Part shown: positions 50,158 through 60,218 of the stretch, piece after piece | How positions within the stretch are numbered: position 1 is the first letter of the stretch | How the letters are laid out: every line of letters begins with the position of its first letter | NCBI GenBank assembly: GCA_023393455.1 | Contig: JAEWLJ010000027.1 | Span: 1 to 64,000, forward strand | Source: Methanobacteriota archaeon | GTDB lineage: Archaea > Halobacteriota > Methanomicrobia > Methanomicrobiales > Methanoculleaceae | Direction: 5' to 3' | Length of the DNA: 64,000 bases | Program-made: the position numbers and the translations under genes | The notes under the pieces: generated by a model | The model's database searches: none | Seen by the model: only the letters and a program-made list of their open reading frames with translations | Told to the model about the DNA's origin: nothing

Positions 50158-52962
50158 ATGAAGAAGATCACCATCAAGGGGGCGCGGGAGCACAACCTCA
50201 ACAACATCACCGTTGAACTCCCGCGCGACCGGCTCATCGTCCTCACGGGCGTATCCGGATCGGGGAAATCCACGCTTGCTTTCGATACCATCTATGCCGA
50301 GGGGCAGCGGCGTTACGTGGAGTCGCTCTCTGCTTATGCACGGCAGTTCCTCGGGCTGATGCAGAAACCTGACGTCGATAGCATCGACGGGCTCTCACCC
50401 GCCATCTCCATCGAGCAGAAGACGACGTCCAAGAACCCCCGGAGCACCGTCGGCACGGTCACAGAGATCTACGACTACCTGCGGCTCCTCTTCGCCCGGA
50501 TAGGGACGCCGTTCTGCCCGGAGCACCATATCCCCATCGAGGCGCAGTCGCCGGAGAAGATCGCCGACCATATCGTCTCCACGATGGCAGGGACAGTCAC
50601 CATTCTCGCCCCGGTCATCCGGCAGAAGAAGGGAACCTACCAGCAGGTCTTCAAAGATCTCAACCGGGAGGGCTACGCCCGGGTCCGGGTCAATGGGGAG
50701 ATCCACCGGACGGACGAGGAGATCACCCTAGAACGCTACCGCAAGCACGACATCGACGTGGTCATCGACCGCCTCTCCGTCGACGAGCGCTCAAGACTCG
50801 TCGAGGCGATCGAGAACGCCCTTGCAAAGTCCGAAGGACTCGTCATCGTCGTCGATGAGTCCGGCTGCGAAGAGACCTGCTCGGCGCTCATGGCCTGCCC
50901 GGTCTGCGGGATTGCATTCGAAGAACTCCAGCCCCGGATGTTCTCCTTCAACAGCCCGTTCGGCGCATGCGAGGAGTGCAACGGGCTCGGGTTCAGGATG
51001 GAGTTCGATCCGGACCTGATCATTCCGGACAAGAGCAAGTCGATCGCTGAAGGCGCCGTCATGCTCTACCGGAACTTCCTCGACGGCTACCGGAGCCAGT
51101 ACCTCGGCGCCGTCGCGAAACACTTCGGGTTCTCGGTCCTGACGCCGATCAAGGATCTCACCGAGCAGCAGTACAACGCCCTGATGTTCGGCTCACCGGA
51201 GCACCTCCGCCTCTCGATGCGAACCAGGAACGGGGACTCATGGTCGCACTCCGGGGCGTGGGAAGGACTCGCCCCGCAGGCCGAACGGCTCTACCACCAG
51301 ACCCAGTCGGAGTATCGCCGCCATGAACTCGAGAAGTTCATGAGGATCCTCCCCTGCCCAAAGTGCGAGGGCAGGAGGCTCAAAGAGAAGGTGCTTGCCG
51401 TGAAGGTCGCCGGGAAGTCCATCGTCGAGGTCACCGACCTCTCGGTCACGGGAGCACGCTCGTTCTTCCAGACACTGGACCTCACCGAGAGCCAGCGCGA
51501 GATCGCAAAACAGGTCTTGAAGGAGATCGCCGCCCGGCTCGAGTTCCTGGAGCAGGTCGGCGTCGGCTACCTGACCCTCTCGCGGAGCGCAGGCAGCCTC
51601 TCGGGCGGGGAAGCGCAGAGGATACGCCTCGCGACGCAGATCGGGTCGAACCTCACGGGGGTGCTCTATGTCCTCGACGAGCCCTCCATCGGGCTGCATC
51701 AGCGGGACAATCGAAAACTCCTCGAGACCCTGCAGCACCTCCGCGACCTCGGCAACACCCTCGTCGTGGTGGAGCACGACGAGGAGACGATCCGGAGCGC
51801 TGACTGGGTCGTGGACATGGGCCCCGGGGCCGGGCTCCACGGCGGCGACATCGTCGCGGAAGGGCCGCCGGACGCCATCGCGGCAAACCCGGCATCGATC
51901 ACCGGCCGCTACCTCTCCGGCGATCTCAGGATCGAGGTTCCTGCTTCTCGTCGGAGGAGCGACCGGTTCATCAGGCTCTCGGGCTGCCGGGAGAACAACC
52001 TCAAGGGCATCGATGCAATGATCCCTATCGGCGTCCTGACGGTCATCACCGGTGTCTCGGGATCGGGGAAGTCCACGCTCATCTACGAGACGCTTTACCG
52101 GGCGCTGATGCAGAAACTCCACGGTTCACGGGAACTTCCGGGGAAGCACGACAGCCTCGTCTTCGACGACGACCTGGACAAGGTGATCGTCATCGACCAG
52201 AGCCCCATCGGGCGGACGCCGCGCTCGAACCCGGCGACCTACACCAAGGTCTTCGACGAGATCCGGAAGGTCTTTGCCGGGACGAAGGAGGCGAAGGTCC
52301 GGGGCTACAAGCCCGGCCGGTTCTCGTTCAACGTCAAGGGCGGGCGGTGCGAGGCCTGCCAGGGTGAAGGTCTCATCAAGATCGAGATGAACTTCCTCCC
52401 CGACGTCTACGTCGAGTGCGAGGAGTGCAAGGGGGCGCGCTACAACCGCGAGACCCTCGAGGTGAAGTACCGGGGCAAGTCCATCGCCGACGTCCTCGAC
52501 ATGAGCGTCGAGGAGGCGCTGGCCCTCTTCGAGAACGTCCCCTCGATCAGGAACAAACTCGATACGCTCTCCAGGGTCGGGCTCGGTTACATCAAACTCG
52601 GCCAGAGTTCCACCACCCTCTCGGGCGGCGAGGCGCAGCGGATCAAACTGACCCGCGAACTTGCAAAGCGGGCTACGGGGAAGACGATCTACCTCCTCGA
52701 CGAACCGACGACCGGGCTGCACTTCCACGACGTGAAGAACCTGATCGCCGTCCTCGACGACCTGGTCGCCCGGGGAAACACGATGGTCGTGATCGAGCAC
52801 AACCTGGACGTCATCAAGTCCGCCGACCACATCATCGATCTCGGCCCCGAGGGCGGGGATGCCGGCGGCGAGATCGTCGCGACGGGAACCCCCGAGGAGG
52901 TCGCTCTGGTTGAAGGGAGTCACACGGGTGCGTTCTTAAAGGAGACCCTCAAGAAGCCATGA
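50158..52962 (+). CDS. uvrA: Excinuclease ABC subunit A, 934 aa
   Basis: Two ABC ATPase halves, with Walker A GVSGSGKSTL at Lys38 and again at Lys638, signatures LSGGEAQRIRLATQ and LSGGEAQRIKLTRE, and Walker B VLDEPSIGL and LLDEPTTGL. Zinc-finger cysteines appear as CPVC/CEEC (about 246-280) and CEAC/CEEC (about 735-765). Length is normal for UvrA. It finds DNA lesions and loads UvrB. The gene leads the operon uvrA-uvrC-uvrB. A TATA-like catttaagtg is about 60 nt upstream. Such bacterial-type repair genes in methanogens are generally viewed as acquired from bacteria. Confidence 0.97.
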   Translation: MKKITIKGAREHNLNNITVELPRDRLIVLTGVSGSGKSTLAFDTIYAEGQRRYVESLSAYARQFLGLMQKPDVDSIDGLSPAISIEQKTTSKNPRSTVGTVTEIYDYLRLLFARIGTPFCPEHHIPIEAQSPEKIADHIVSTMAGTVTILAPVIRQKKGTYQQVFKDLNREGYARVRVNGEIHRTDEEITLERYRKHDIDVVIDRLSVDERSRLVEAIENALAKSEGLVIVVDESGCEETCSALMACPVCGIAFEELQPRMFSFNSPFGACEECNGLGFRMEFDPDLIIPDKSKSIAEGAVMLYRNFLDGYRSQYLGAVAKHFGFSVLTPIKDLTEQQYNALMFGSPEHLRLSMRTRNGDSWSHSGAWEGLAPQAERLYHQTQSEYRRHELEKFMRILPCPKCEGRRLKEKVLAVKVAGKSIVEVTDLSVTGARSFFQTLDLTESQREIAKQVLKEIAARLEFLEQVGVGYLTLSRSAGSLSGGEAQRIRLATQIGSNLTGVLYVLDEPSIGLHQRDNRKLLETLQHLRDLGNTLVVVEHDEETIRSADWVVDMGPGAGLHGGDIVAEGPPDAIAANPASITGRYLSGDLRIEVPASRRRSDRFIRLSGCRENNLKGIDAMIPIGVLTVITGVSGSGKSTLIYETLYRALMQKLHGSRELPGKHDSLVFDDDLDKVIVIDQSPIGRTPRSNPATYTKVFDEIRKVFAGTKEAKVRGYKPGRFSFNVKGGRCEACQGEGLIKIEMNFLPDVYVECEECKGARYNRETLEVKYRGKSIADVLDMSVEEALALFENVPSIRNKLDTLSRVGLGYIKLGQSSTTLSGGEAQRIKLTRELAKRATGKTIYLLDEPTTGLHFHDVKNLIAVLDDLVARGNTMVVIEHNLDVIKSADHIIDLGPEGGDAGGEIVATGTPEEVALVEGSHTGAFLKETLKKP

Positions 52963-54509
52963 TCGACCCCCAGAGTCTTCCAACCGAGCCCGGGTGCTAC
53001 CTCTTCTCCGACAGTGAGGGCACCATCATCTACGTCGGGAAGGCGAAGAACCTGAAGCGGCGCGTATCGAGTTACTTCTCCCGGCACGACCTCGACCGGA
53101 AGACCGAAAAACTCGTCGCCGCGATCGCCTCAATCGACTTCATCGTCACCGACACCGAGGTCGAGGCGTTCATCCTCGAGAACACCCTGATCAAGAAGCA
53201 CCAGCCGAAGTACAACATCGACTTAAAGGACGCGAAGCGGTACGCCTACATCCACGTCACCGACGAGCCCTACCCCCGGGTTCACACCGCCCGCCAGCCC
53301 GACGGGAACGGCCGCTACTACGGCCCGTTCGTCTCCGGCCGGGAGCGCGAGGACCTGCTGCGCCTGTTGAAGTCGCTCTTCGGGCTCCGGTCATGCAGGC
53401 GCCTGCCCCGCCGTCCGTGCCTCCGGGCGCATATCGGTTCGTGCAGCGCCCCCTGCACGGGAAATATCGGTGAGGACGATTACCGGGAGCGGGCGAGAAG
53501 AGCGGAAGCCGTCCTGAAAGGAGATATCGCCGGGCTCATCCGGACGCTCCGCGACGATATGGCAGCCTCGGCAGAGCGGCAGGAGTACGAGCGGGCGATG
53601 GAGTTCCGCGACCAGATCACGGCCCTCGAAGGGCTCCGCGAGCGCCAGCACGTCGACCGGCAGAAGACCTACAACGAGGATATCGTCAACTATATCGTAA
53701 GCGAAGGAACCGTCTTTCTGATGCTCTTCAACGTCGACCGGGGAACGCTTGCCGGGAAGCGCGAGTACACCTTCGACGAGACGGAGGGGTTCCTGGAGGA
53801 GTTCCTCGCCCGCTACTACGCCGACCACGAACCGCCACAGGAGGTGATCCTGCCTGTCCCCGTTGACGACGCGCTTCCCGGCTACCTCTCGCACCTCCGG
53901 AGCGGGAAAGTTCGGGTGGTCGTGCCGCAGCGGGGCGAGAAGAAGAACCTGCTCGACCTGGTCCGGAAGAACGTGGAGATCGCGTTCTTCGGCGACCGGA
54001 TCAAACTCGACGAACTCAAACGCCGGCTGCACCTCCCCGATCTCCCGGTCGCGATCGAGTGCTTCGACATCTCCCATCTCTCCGGGACGGCGATGGTGGG
54101 CTCGATGGTCCGGTTCCTCTGGGGGAAGCCCGACAAACGGAACTATCGGCGGTTCCGGATACGGACGGTCGAGGGCGTCGACGACTTCGCGGCCATCGCC
54201 GAGGTTGTCCGCCGGCGCTATTCAAGGCTCCAGAAGGAGGGCGGCGAGTTCCCCGACCTGATCCTCATCGACGGCGGGAAGGGGCAGCTTGCGGCGGCCG
54301 TCGCCGTGCTGAGAGACCTCGGCGTCAAAGTCCCTATCGCGGCGATCGCGAAGCGCGAGGAGGAGGTCTTCGTGCCGGGCTTCTCCCACCCCCTGCCGCT
54401 TGAGCGGCACGAGAAGGCGTCGCTCTTCCTCCAGGAGATCCGCGACGAGGCGCACCGGTTCGCGATCGCGTATCACAGGACCCTCAGGAAGAAGACGGTG
54501 GCACCATGA
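52959..54509 (+). CDS. uvrC: Excinuclease ABC subunit C without C-terminal HhH domain, 516 aa
   Basis: The GIY-YIG nuclease domain spans about 8-90 (EPGCYLFSDSEGTIIYVGKA, EAFILENTLIKKHQPKYNID). A UVR helix for UvrB contact lies near 190-230. The RNase H-like nuclease follows at about 350-500 (IECFDISHLSGTAMVGSMVR, LILIDGGKGQLAAAV). The chain ends HRFAIAYHRTLRKKTVAP, where bacterial UvrC of about 600 aa continues into a tandem helix-hairpin-helix DNA-binding domain. That domain is missing. The gene overlaps uvrA and uvrB by 4 nt each, so the ends look genuine and not frameshifted. Confidence 0.95.
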   Translation: MIDPQSLPTEPGCYLFSDSEGTIIYVGKAKNLKRRVSSYFSRHDLDRKTEKLVAAIASIDFIVTDTEVEAFILENTLIKKHQPKYNIDLKDAKRYAYIHVTDEPYPRVHTARQPDGNGRYYGPFVSGREREDLLRLLKSLFGLRSCRRLPRRPCLRAHIGSCSAPCTGNIGEDDYRERARRAEAVLKGDIAGLIRTLRDDMAASAERQEYERAMEFRDQITALEGLRERQHVDRQKTYNEDIVNYIVSEGTVFLMLFNVDRGTLAGKREYTFDETEGFLEEFLARYYADHEPPQEVILPVPVDDALPGYLSHLRSGKVRVVVPQRGEKKNLLDLVRKNVEIAFFGDRIKLDELKRRLHLPDLPVAIECFDISHLSGTAMVGSMVRFLWGKPDKRNYRRFRIRTVEGVDDFAAIAEVVRRRYSRLQKEGGEFPDLILIDGGKGQLAAAVAVLRDLGVKVPIAAIAKREEEVFVPGFSHPLPLERHEKASLFLQEIRDEAHRFAIAYHRTLRKKTVAP

Positions 54510-56434
54510 CGGAATTTCAATTGAAGGCGGAGTTCAAGCCGACCGGATCGCAGCCCGACGCGATCCGGAAACTCACCGGCGGACTCAACCGCGGCGAGCA
54601 GTTCCAGACCCTCCTCGGGGTCACGGGCTCAGGGAAGACGTTCACGATAGCAAACGTCGTCGAGGAGGTCCAGAAACCGACTCTCGTCATCGCCCACAAC
54701 AAAACGCTTGCCGCCCAGCTCTACAACGAGTTCAGATCCTTCTTCCCCGAGAACCGGGTGGAATACTTCGTCTCCTACTACGACTACTATCAGCCCGAGT
54801 CTTACATCGCGAAACGCGACCTCTACATCGAGAAGGATGCCCAGATCAATCCCAAGATCGAGCAGATGCGGCTTGCGGCAACCGCATCGCTCCTCTCCCG
54901 CCCCGACACTCTCATCGTCGCCTCGGTCTCCTGCATCTATGGCCTCGGGAACCCTGCAAACTTCCAGGGGATGGGGTTTGAGGTGAAGGTCCACGAACGG
55001 ATGCGGCGAGACGACATCATACGGCGACTTATTGATATCCAGTTCGAGCGAAACGAGATGGAACTCATGCCGGGCAGGTTCCGGGTGAAAGGCGACACCA
55101 TCGATATCATTCCCGGCTACTTCAACAACATCATCCGTATCGAGCTCTTCGGGGACGAGGTAGACCGGATCAGCGAGATCGACAAGACCTCGGGAGAGCG
55201 TCTGGAGGCGATGGACTACTTCTTCGTCTACCCTGCCCGCCACTTCGTCGCCCCCGATGAGGAGAAGGAGCGGGCAATCGTCTCGATAGAGGAGGAACTC
55301 GAGGAGTGGCTCCCGAACCTCGGCATGCTCGAGGCACACCGCCTCCGGCAGCGAACGCTCTACGACATCGATATGATCCGCGAGACAGGGACCTGCAAGG
55401 GGATCGAGAACTACTCCCGCCACTTCGATGGGCGCAAGGCCGGGGAGAAGCCCTACTGCCTGCTGGACTACTTCCCGGAGGACTTCCTGATGGTGATCGA
55501 CGAGAGCCACCAGACCCTGCCCCAGGTCCGGGGGATGTACAACGGTGACTATTCGCGGAAAAAATCGCTTGTGGAATACGGGTTCCGGCTCCCTTCGGCG
55601 TTCGATAACCGGCCGCTGAAGTTCGACGAGTTCTCGGGCTACATGAGAAGCGCCATCTTCGTCTCGGCGACCCCCGGCGACTACGAGCTGAAGCGTTCGA
55701 GCGTCGCGGAGCAGATCATCCGGCCGACGGGGCTCGTGGACCCGGCGGTCGAGATCCGGTCGATCGAGGGGCAGATCCCGGACGTGATGACCGAGATCCG
55801 GGCCACCATCGAACGCGGCGACCGTATACTGCTGACGACCCTCACGAAACGGCTCGCCGAGGAACTCTCGGAGTATCTCGCCGACCAGGGGATCAAGACC
55901 CGCTACCTCCACTCGGAGATCGACACCCTCGAGCGAACGGAGATCATCCGACAGCTCCGGCTCGGGAAGTACGACGTCCTCGTGGGGATCAACCTCCTGC
56001 GGGAGGGCCTCGACATCCCCGAGGTCGGGTTCGTCGGGATCCTCGACGCCGACAAGGAGGGGTTCCTCCGCGACGCGAGGAGCCTCGTCCAGACGATCGG
56101 GCGGGCCGCCCGGAACGTCAACGCGAAGGTGGTGCTCTACGCCGACACCATGACCGACTCGATCAAGAAGGCGATGGCCGAGACGGAGCGGCGGCGGGCG
56201 ATGCAGCTCGCGTACAACGCACAGCACGGCATCACGCCGCAGACGATCGTAAAACCGATCCGCGAGAGAGAGATCGATATCACCGATATCAAGCACGTTC
56301 CGAAGTCCGAAGTCCCGAACCTGATCATCGAGCTCGAGGCCGATATGCGGGAAGCGGCGGAGCGCCTGGAGTTCGAGCGGGCGATTGCTCTGCGGGATAT
56401 GATCAAGAAGCTGCAGGAAGGGAAGGGACGGTAG
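54506..56434 (+). CDS. uvrB: Excinuclease ABC subunit B, 642 aa
   Basis: The helicase-like damage verifier has Walker A GVTGSGKTFT (Lys44), the beta-hairpin YYDYYQPESYI near residue 93, VIDESHQTLPQ as the DExx box and late motifs GINLLREGLDIPEVGFVGIL and QTIGRAARN. A C-terminal UVR domain (about 600-640) binds UvrC. Length and order are complete. It is the last gene of the three-gene repair operon. Confidence 0.97.
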   Translation: MTEFQLKAEFKPTGSQPDAIRKLTGGLNRGEQFQTLLGVTGSGKTFTIANVVEEVQKPTLVIAHNKTLAAQLYNEFRSFFPENRVEYFVSYYDYYQPESYIAKRDLYIEKDAQINPKIEQMRLAATASLLSRPDTLIVASVSCIYGLGNPANFQGMGFEVKVHERMRRDDIIRRLIDIQFERNEMELMPGRFRVKGDTIDIIPGYFNNIIRIELFGDEVDRISEIDKTSGERLEAMDYFFVYPARHFVAPDEEKERAIVSIEEELEEWLPNLGMLEAHRLRQRTLYDIDMIRETGTCKGIENYSRHFDGRKAGEKPYCLLDYFPEDFLMVIDESHQTLPQVRGMYNGDYSRKKSLVEYGFRLPSAFDNRPLKFDEFSGYMRSAIFVSATPGDYELKRSSVAEQIIRPTGLVDPAVEIRSIEGQIPDVMTEIRATIERGDRILLTTLTKRLAEELSEYLADQGIKTRYLHSEIDTLERTEIIRQLRLGKYDVLVGINLLREGLDIPEVGFVGILDADKEGFLRDARSLVQTIGRAARNVNAKVVLYADTMTDSIKKAMAETERRRAMQLAYNAQHGITPQTIVKPIREREIDITDIKHVPKSEVPNLIIELEADMREAAERLEFERAIALRDMIKKLQEGKGR

Positions 56435-56529
56435 GAGTCCGACCCGTCGAAGCCACAGACTGTAGAGGGGCTGTGGTAGTGAAGAAAGCAGTCGCCTTCC
56501 GCTGATGACTGGAACCGGTGAGACGGTTG
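56435..56529. other. Spacer after uvrB
   Basis: An imperfect inverted sequence (ccacagactgtagaggggctgtggt) at about 56451-56476 could form a stem-loop just after the uvrB stop and may act as a processing or termination structure. Nothing else is seen before the repeat. Confidence 0.35.
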
Positions 56530-56720
56530 ATAGTCCGGTGCAGTGGACCGTGGGAGTATCGCCATTGGGGGTGGGACTGACGGGGAGGGGGCGCACCCCC
56601 CTCCCCTGTCTCTATCGCGTAATGAGACGTGTAACCCCCACCCCGCCCGGCCTCCGGCCTCCTCCCCCGCCCCCAGGGGGCGAGGGCAGTTCGTGGCGAT
56701 AGCCGGTGGAAAGCCGCGTA
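56530..56720 (-). repeat. GC-rich intergenic repeat, copy 6 (reverse orientation)
   Basis: On the minus strand this reads like copies 2 and 7: gtggcgat-like sequence giving gccacgaactgccctcgc, the C/G-run pair, gaggccggaggccgggcggg, a central block with tctcattacgcgatagag, the G-run/C-run hairpin, and the closing atggcgatactcccacggtc. It is the only copy in this orientation and nearly full length. No gene is seen in the 56435-56833 interval. Confidence 0.75.
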
Positions 56721-56833
56721 CGGGCGAACGACCAATAGAGAACCAGGTAATCCTGTGTAAGAGGAGGACGCACAGCCGGCTCCCCCTCTCGACAAAAAAC
56801 CGGGTGCAGCCCCCGAACGCGCCCGGATCTCTC

Positions 56834-56986
56834 CTACGCTTCGCTGTATGTCCCCACCGGGCGCGCCTGCCCCTCCTCGGGCAGGAGGATCCAGAGCAGG
56901 ATGTAGATGATGATGCCCGGCAAGAAGCCCGAGAGCACGGTGACGATGACCCAGATCACCCGGCATAAACACTCAAGGATTGCCAT
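56834..56986 (-). pseudogene. C-terminal half of a PspC-like protein, cut off by a local inversion
   Basis: Residues 9-38 of this frame (CRVIWVIVTVLSGFL, then PGIIIYILLWILLPEEG) are the hydrophobic second half of a PspC domain. The first eight residues (MAILECLC) are not PspC-like. The matching first half lies head-to-head on the plus strand at 56985-57083. If a 50-aa protein is still made from the ATG at 56986, it would be a single membrane helix lacking the conserved PspC N-terminus. Confidence 0.75.
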
Positions 56987-57080
56987 GAAGAAATTAACCC
57001 GTTCAACGGCCGACCGGTGGATCGCCGGGATATGCGGCGGTATAGGAGAATACCTTGAGATCGACCCGAACGTCATCCGC
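56964..57080. other. Inverted segment inside pspC (about 117 bp)
   Basis: The segment holds the first 32 codons and start region of the pspC gene in the wrong orientation. Flipping it back joins DPNVIR to VIWVIV within an Arg codon, giving one frame of about 73 residues. It would also put a Shine-Dalgarno-like aagga 6 nt before the ATG and a TATA element (57085-57093) about 28 nt before it. The breakpoint sequences share cgg/ccg microhomology. Imperfect inverted similarity at the ends (atca, cgg, at) is too weak to prove a recombination site. Confidence 0.7.
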
Positions 57081-57086
57081 TATTGA
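56985..57086 (+). pseudogene. N-terminal half of a PspC-like protein, inverted
   Basis: The short frame reads MKKLTRSTADRWIAGICGGI then GEYLEIDPNVIRY and stops with TGA. The signature R-x-x-x-D-R-x-I-A-G-[VI]-C-G-G-[IL]-x-E-Y and D-P-x-[VL]-[VI]-R is the start of PspC domains. It breaks off exactly where the first hydrophobic helix should begin; that helix is encoded on the other strand at 56834-56966. As it stands it has no promoter directly upstream and is presumably not functional. Confidence 0.8.
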
Positions 57087-57093
57087 TTAAATA
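57085..57093 (-). promoter_or_regulatory. TATA box facing the inverted pspC segment
   Basis: The minus strand reads CATCTATTTAATCAATA, a good archaeal TATA element. In the present arrangement it faces the back end of the inverted N-terminal fragment. With the segment restored it would lie about 28 nt upstream of the pspC ATG. Confidence 0.5.
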
Positions 57094-57136
57094 GATGTTT
57101 CCCCGTGGAGCGGGAGGAGAGGTTACTCCCTCTCTC

Positions 57137-58423
<1,287 letters not shown>

Positions 58424-58465
58424 AGTATCTTCGGCCGGAAAAATCTGGCCTGATTCGGCAGTTTC

Positions 58466-59257
58466 TTACCCCGAAACCTCGTCCCAGAACCCGGTGAGGG
58501 CCGAGAAGATCCTCTCCCGGAGTTCGGCGAGGTCTGCCTCGTCGGCCTCGCGGTCTTCGGCCTCGTAAAAGCCGCGGTTGATCTCGACCTGAACCCAGGG
58601 GACCCGCCGTTGCCGATAGTGCGCCACCGATATGAACCCGCCCCGGAAGGGGTCGTTCATCGCAACCTGCCCCTCCATCTCGAACTCCGCCTGAAACGAC
58701 CGGGCAAGCGCCTGGAGCCACTCTGGAGGGCAGGTCACAAGACCGCCCGGCGCCTTCGGTCTCCCGTTCTTATCGCCCCGGTTGCTCAGGCAGAAGAGCG
58801 GGCGGGGGCGTCCGGCGTCCATCCTGACCGGCGGCGATCTCGGCAGCATGCTGTGGCAGTCGAAGGCGACCCCGATCGGCCGGGAATCGAGCACCCCGGC
58901 CAGTTGTTCGTGGAAGGGGTGGTAGTAGTTCTGCAGGAGGGTCCCTATCAGTTCCCTGCCGGGCGTCTGCCCTTTCTTGAAGACCGGGGTTCCATCCTGC
59001 GTGATGACCTTGACCACGCCGTCCTGGGCCCGCGGCGGGTAGTCGTAGGGCGCCCGGTTGGTATCGACGAAGACTCTTGAGATATCGAAGTCGACCAGCG
59101 CCTCCACCCTATCGTCGAACCCGTAGATGCAGCGGGTATGGGGATCGCTATTGAAGAGGATCTCCTTTCGCGTGAGGTTGATGAGACCGCGGAGTTCGGG
59201 CGGAACGACGGTGCCGCCATGGGGAATCGAGACGAGGAACGGGTACCTGCCGTTCAC
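58466..59257 (-). CDS. N-formylglutamate amidohydrolase family protein, 263 aa
   Basis: Metal-hydrolase motifs are visible: YPFLVSIPHGGTVVPPEL at the N-terminus, FNSDPHTRCIYGFDD, VDTNRAPYD and AFDCHSMLP. The last supplies Asp/His ligands in the family. Related proteins hydrolyse N-formylglutamate, but in methanogens the substrate is unproven. The GTG at 59257 is preferred: GGGAGGAGAGGGC lies directly upstream, and the longer frame adds unlikely residues. It is divergent from the broken transporter gene. Confidence 0.85.
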   Translation of the reverse strand: MNGRYPFLVSIPHGGTVVPPELRGLINLTRKEILFNSDPHTRCIYGFDDRVEALVDFDISRVFVDTNRAPYDYPPRAQDGVVKVITQDGTPVFKKGQTPGRELIGTLLQNYYHPFHEQLAGVLDSRPIGVAFDCHSMLPRSPPVRMDAGRPRPLFCLSNRGDKNGRPKAPGGLVTCPPEWLQALARSFQAEFEMEGQVAMNDPFRGGFISVAHYRQRRVPWVQVEINRGFYEAEDREADEADLAELRERIFSALTGFWDEVSG

Positions 59258-59432
59258 GCCCTCTCCTCCCTGCCGGGATCTCTTAAGGAACTGACGCTCA
59301 TGCAGCTTTCGACCACATCCGGTATGGGGGCACCCGCTACAAAAGTGCAGTGGTCGCGGTGCCGGCACAGATGCATATAATGGCGGAGCGCTTTCTTAGC
59401 CTGGAGGAGACCGTCTCCAACCGGTGAGTGAC

Positions 59433-59600
59433 ATGGAACGGGAACAGTGGTCGTCAACCCCGGGGTTCATCCTCGCCAGCATCGGCTCGGCTGTGGGTAT
59501 AGGGAACATATGGCGGTTCCCCTACATCGTGGGCGAGAACGGGGGCGGTGTGATCCTTGCCATCACGCTCATCGGGAGTCTTTTTCGGGTTGCAGGATGA
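59433..59600 (+). pseudogene. Stump of a sodium:neurotransmitter symporter (SNF family) gene
   Basis: The frame encodes MEREQWSSTPGFILASIGSA, then VGIGNIWRFPYIVGENGGG and a few more residues, stopping after 55 codons. WSS-x-x-GFILASIGSAVGIGNIWRFPY is the first helix and sodium site of SNF transporters, which normally run to about 450-550 aa. Everything after GGGVILAI is lost, and the next gene begins convergent only 12 nt on. A TATA-like gcatataatgg at 59372 and GTGAGTG before the ATG are retained. This is a clear truncation by deletion or rearrangement. Confidence 0.85.
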
Positions 59601-59612
59601 CGTAGCGCCGGG

Positions 59613-60107
59613 CTACGGCAGCGGCATCTCCTCTACCCGCCTGCTCTTCTCGTGCGCCTGGAGGGCGCCCCTGACGTCCTGCATATCGGGCACCGTCGTC
59701 GCCGGGTATTCCGCTGCGAATATGACGCTTCCTGCCTCGTCGACGACGATGTTCGCCCGCCGGGAGTAGCCCTTTGCGCCGTCGAAGACTCCGTAACTCT
59801 GCGCCACCTCACCGTGCGGCCAGAAATCCGCAAGGAGCCGTGTCTCCCTGATACCGAGGCTCCCCGCCCACGCCCGTTTGCAGGGGATGGAGTCCACGCT
59901 GATGCCGAGGGCAACGGCACCAAGGGCATCGAATGCCTCCCTGTTTGCTTCGAGCGCCTTCATCTGTTCGGCACAGATCCGGGTCCATGCCAGCGGATGA
60001 AACGAGAGGATAACCCGTCTTCCCGGAAAACTCGACAGCCGGACAGTGTTCCCGTTCTGGTCAGGTATCGAGAAATCCCTGGCCTGATCTCCGAGTTTTA
60101 TCATCAT
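59613..60107 (-). CDS. Peroxiredoxin (AhpC/TSA-type), 164 aa
   Basis: Thioredoxin-fold peroxidase with peroxidatic Cys45 in SFHPLAWTRICAEQM. The usual F-x-P-x-[AD]-[FW]-T-x-[VI]-C pattern is kept. A second cysteine (Cys76, SVDSIPCKRAW) could be the resolving residue. It reduces peroxides at the expense of thiols in the cytoplasm. Two start codons in a row (MM) are possible. The gene ends next to the transporter stump, and its terminal region may have been brought there by the same rearrangement. Confidence 0.88.
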   Translation of the reverse strand: MMIKLGDQARDFSIPDQNGNTVRLSSFPGRRVILSFHPLAWTRICAEQMKALEANREAFDALGAVALGISVDSIPCKRAWAGSLGIRETRLLADFWPHGEVAQSYGVFDGAKGYSRRANIVVDEAGSVIFAAEYPATTVPDMQDVRGALQAHEKSRRVEEMPLP

Positions 60108-60218
60108 GTATCACGGGATGGGACTCCGCCCCGGCGACGATAAATATTTCCTACGAACGCCCCTCGCTCTGCCGGGAAGTCCGCAGGTTTAAGACTCCAG
60201 CCGGTAGAGGGTATTACA

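Noticed and set aside
54629..56596. A 655-codon frame opposite uvrB
   Set aside because: uvrB is unmistakable on the plus strand and the opposite frame has no recognisable domain.
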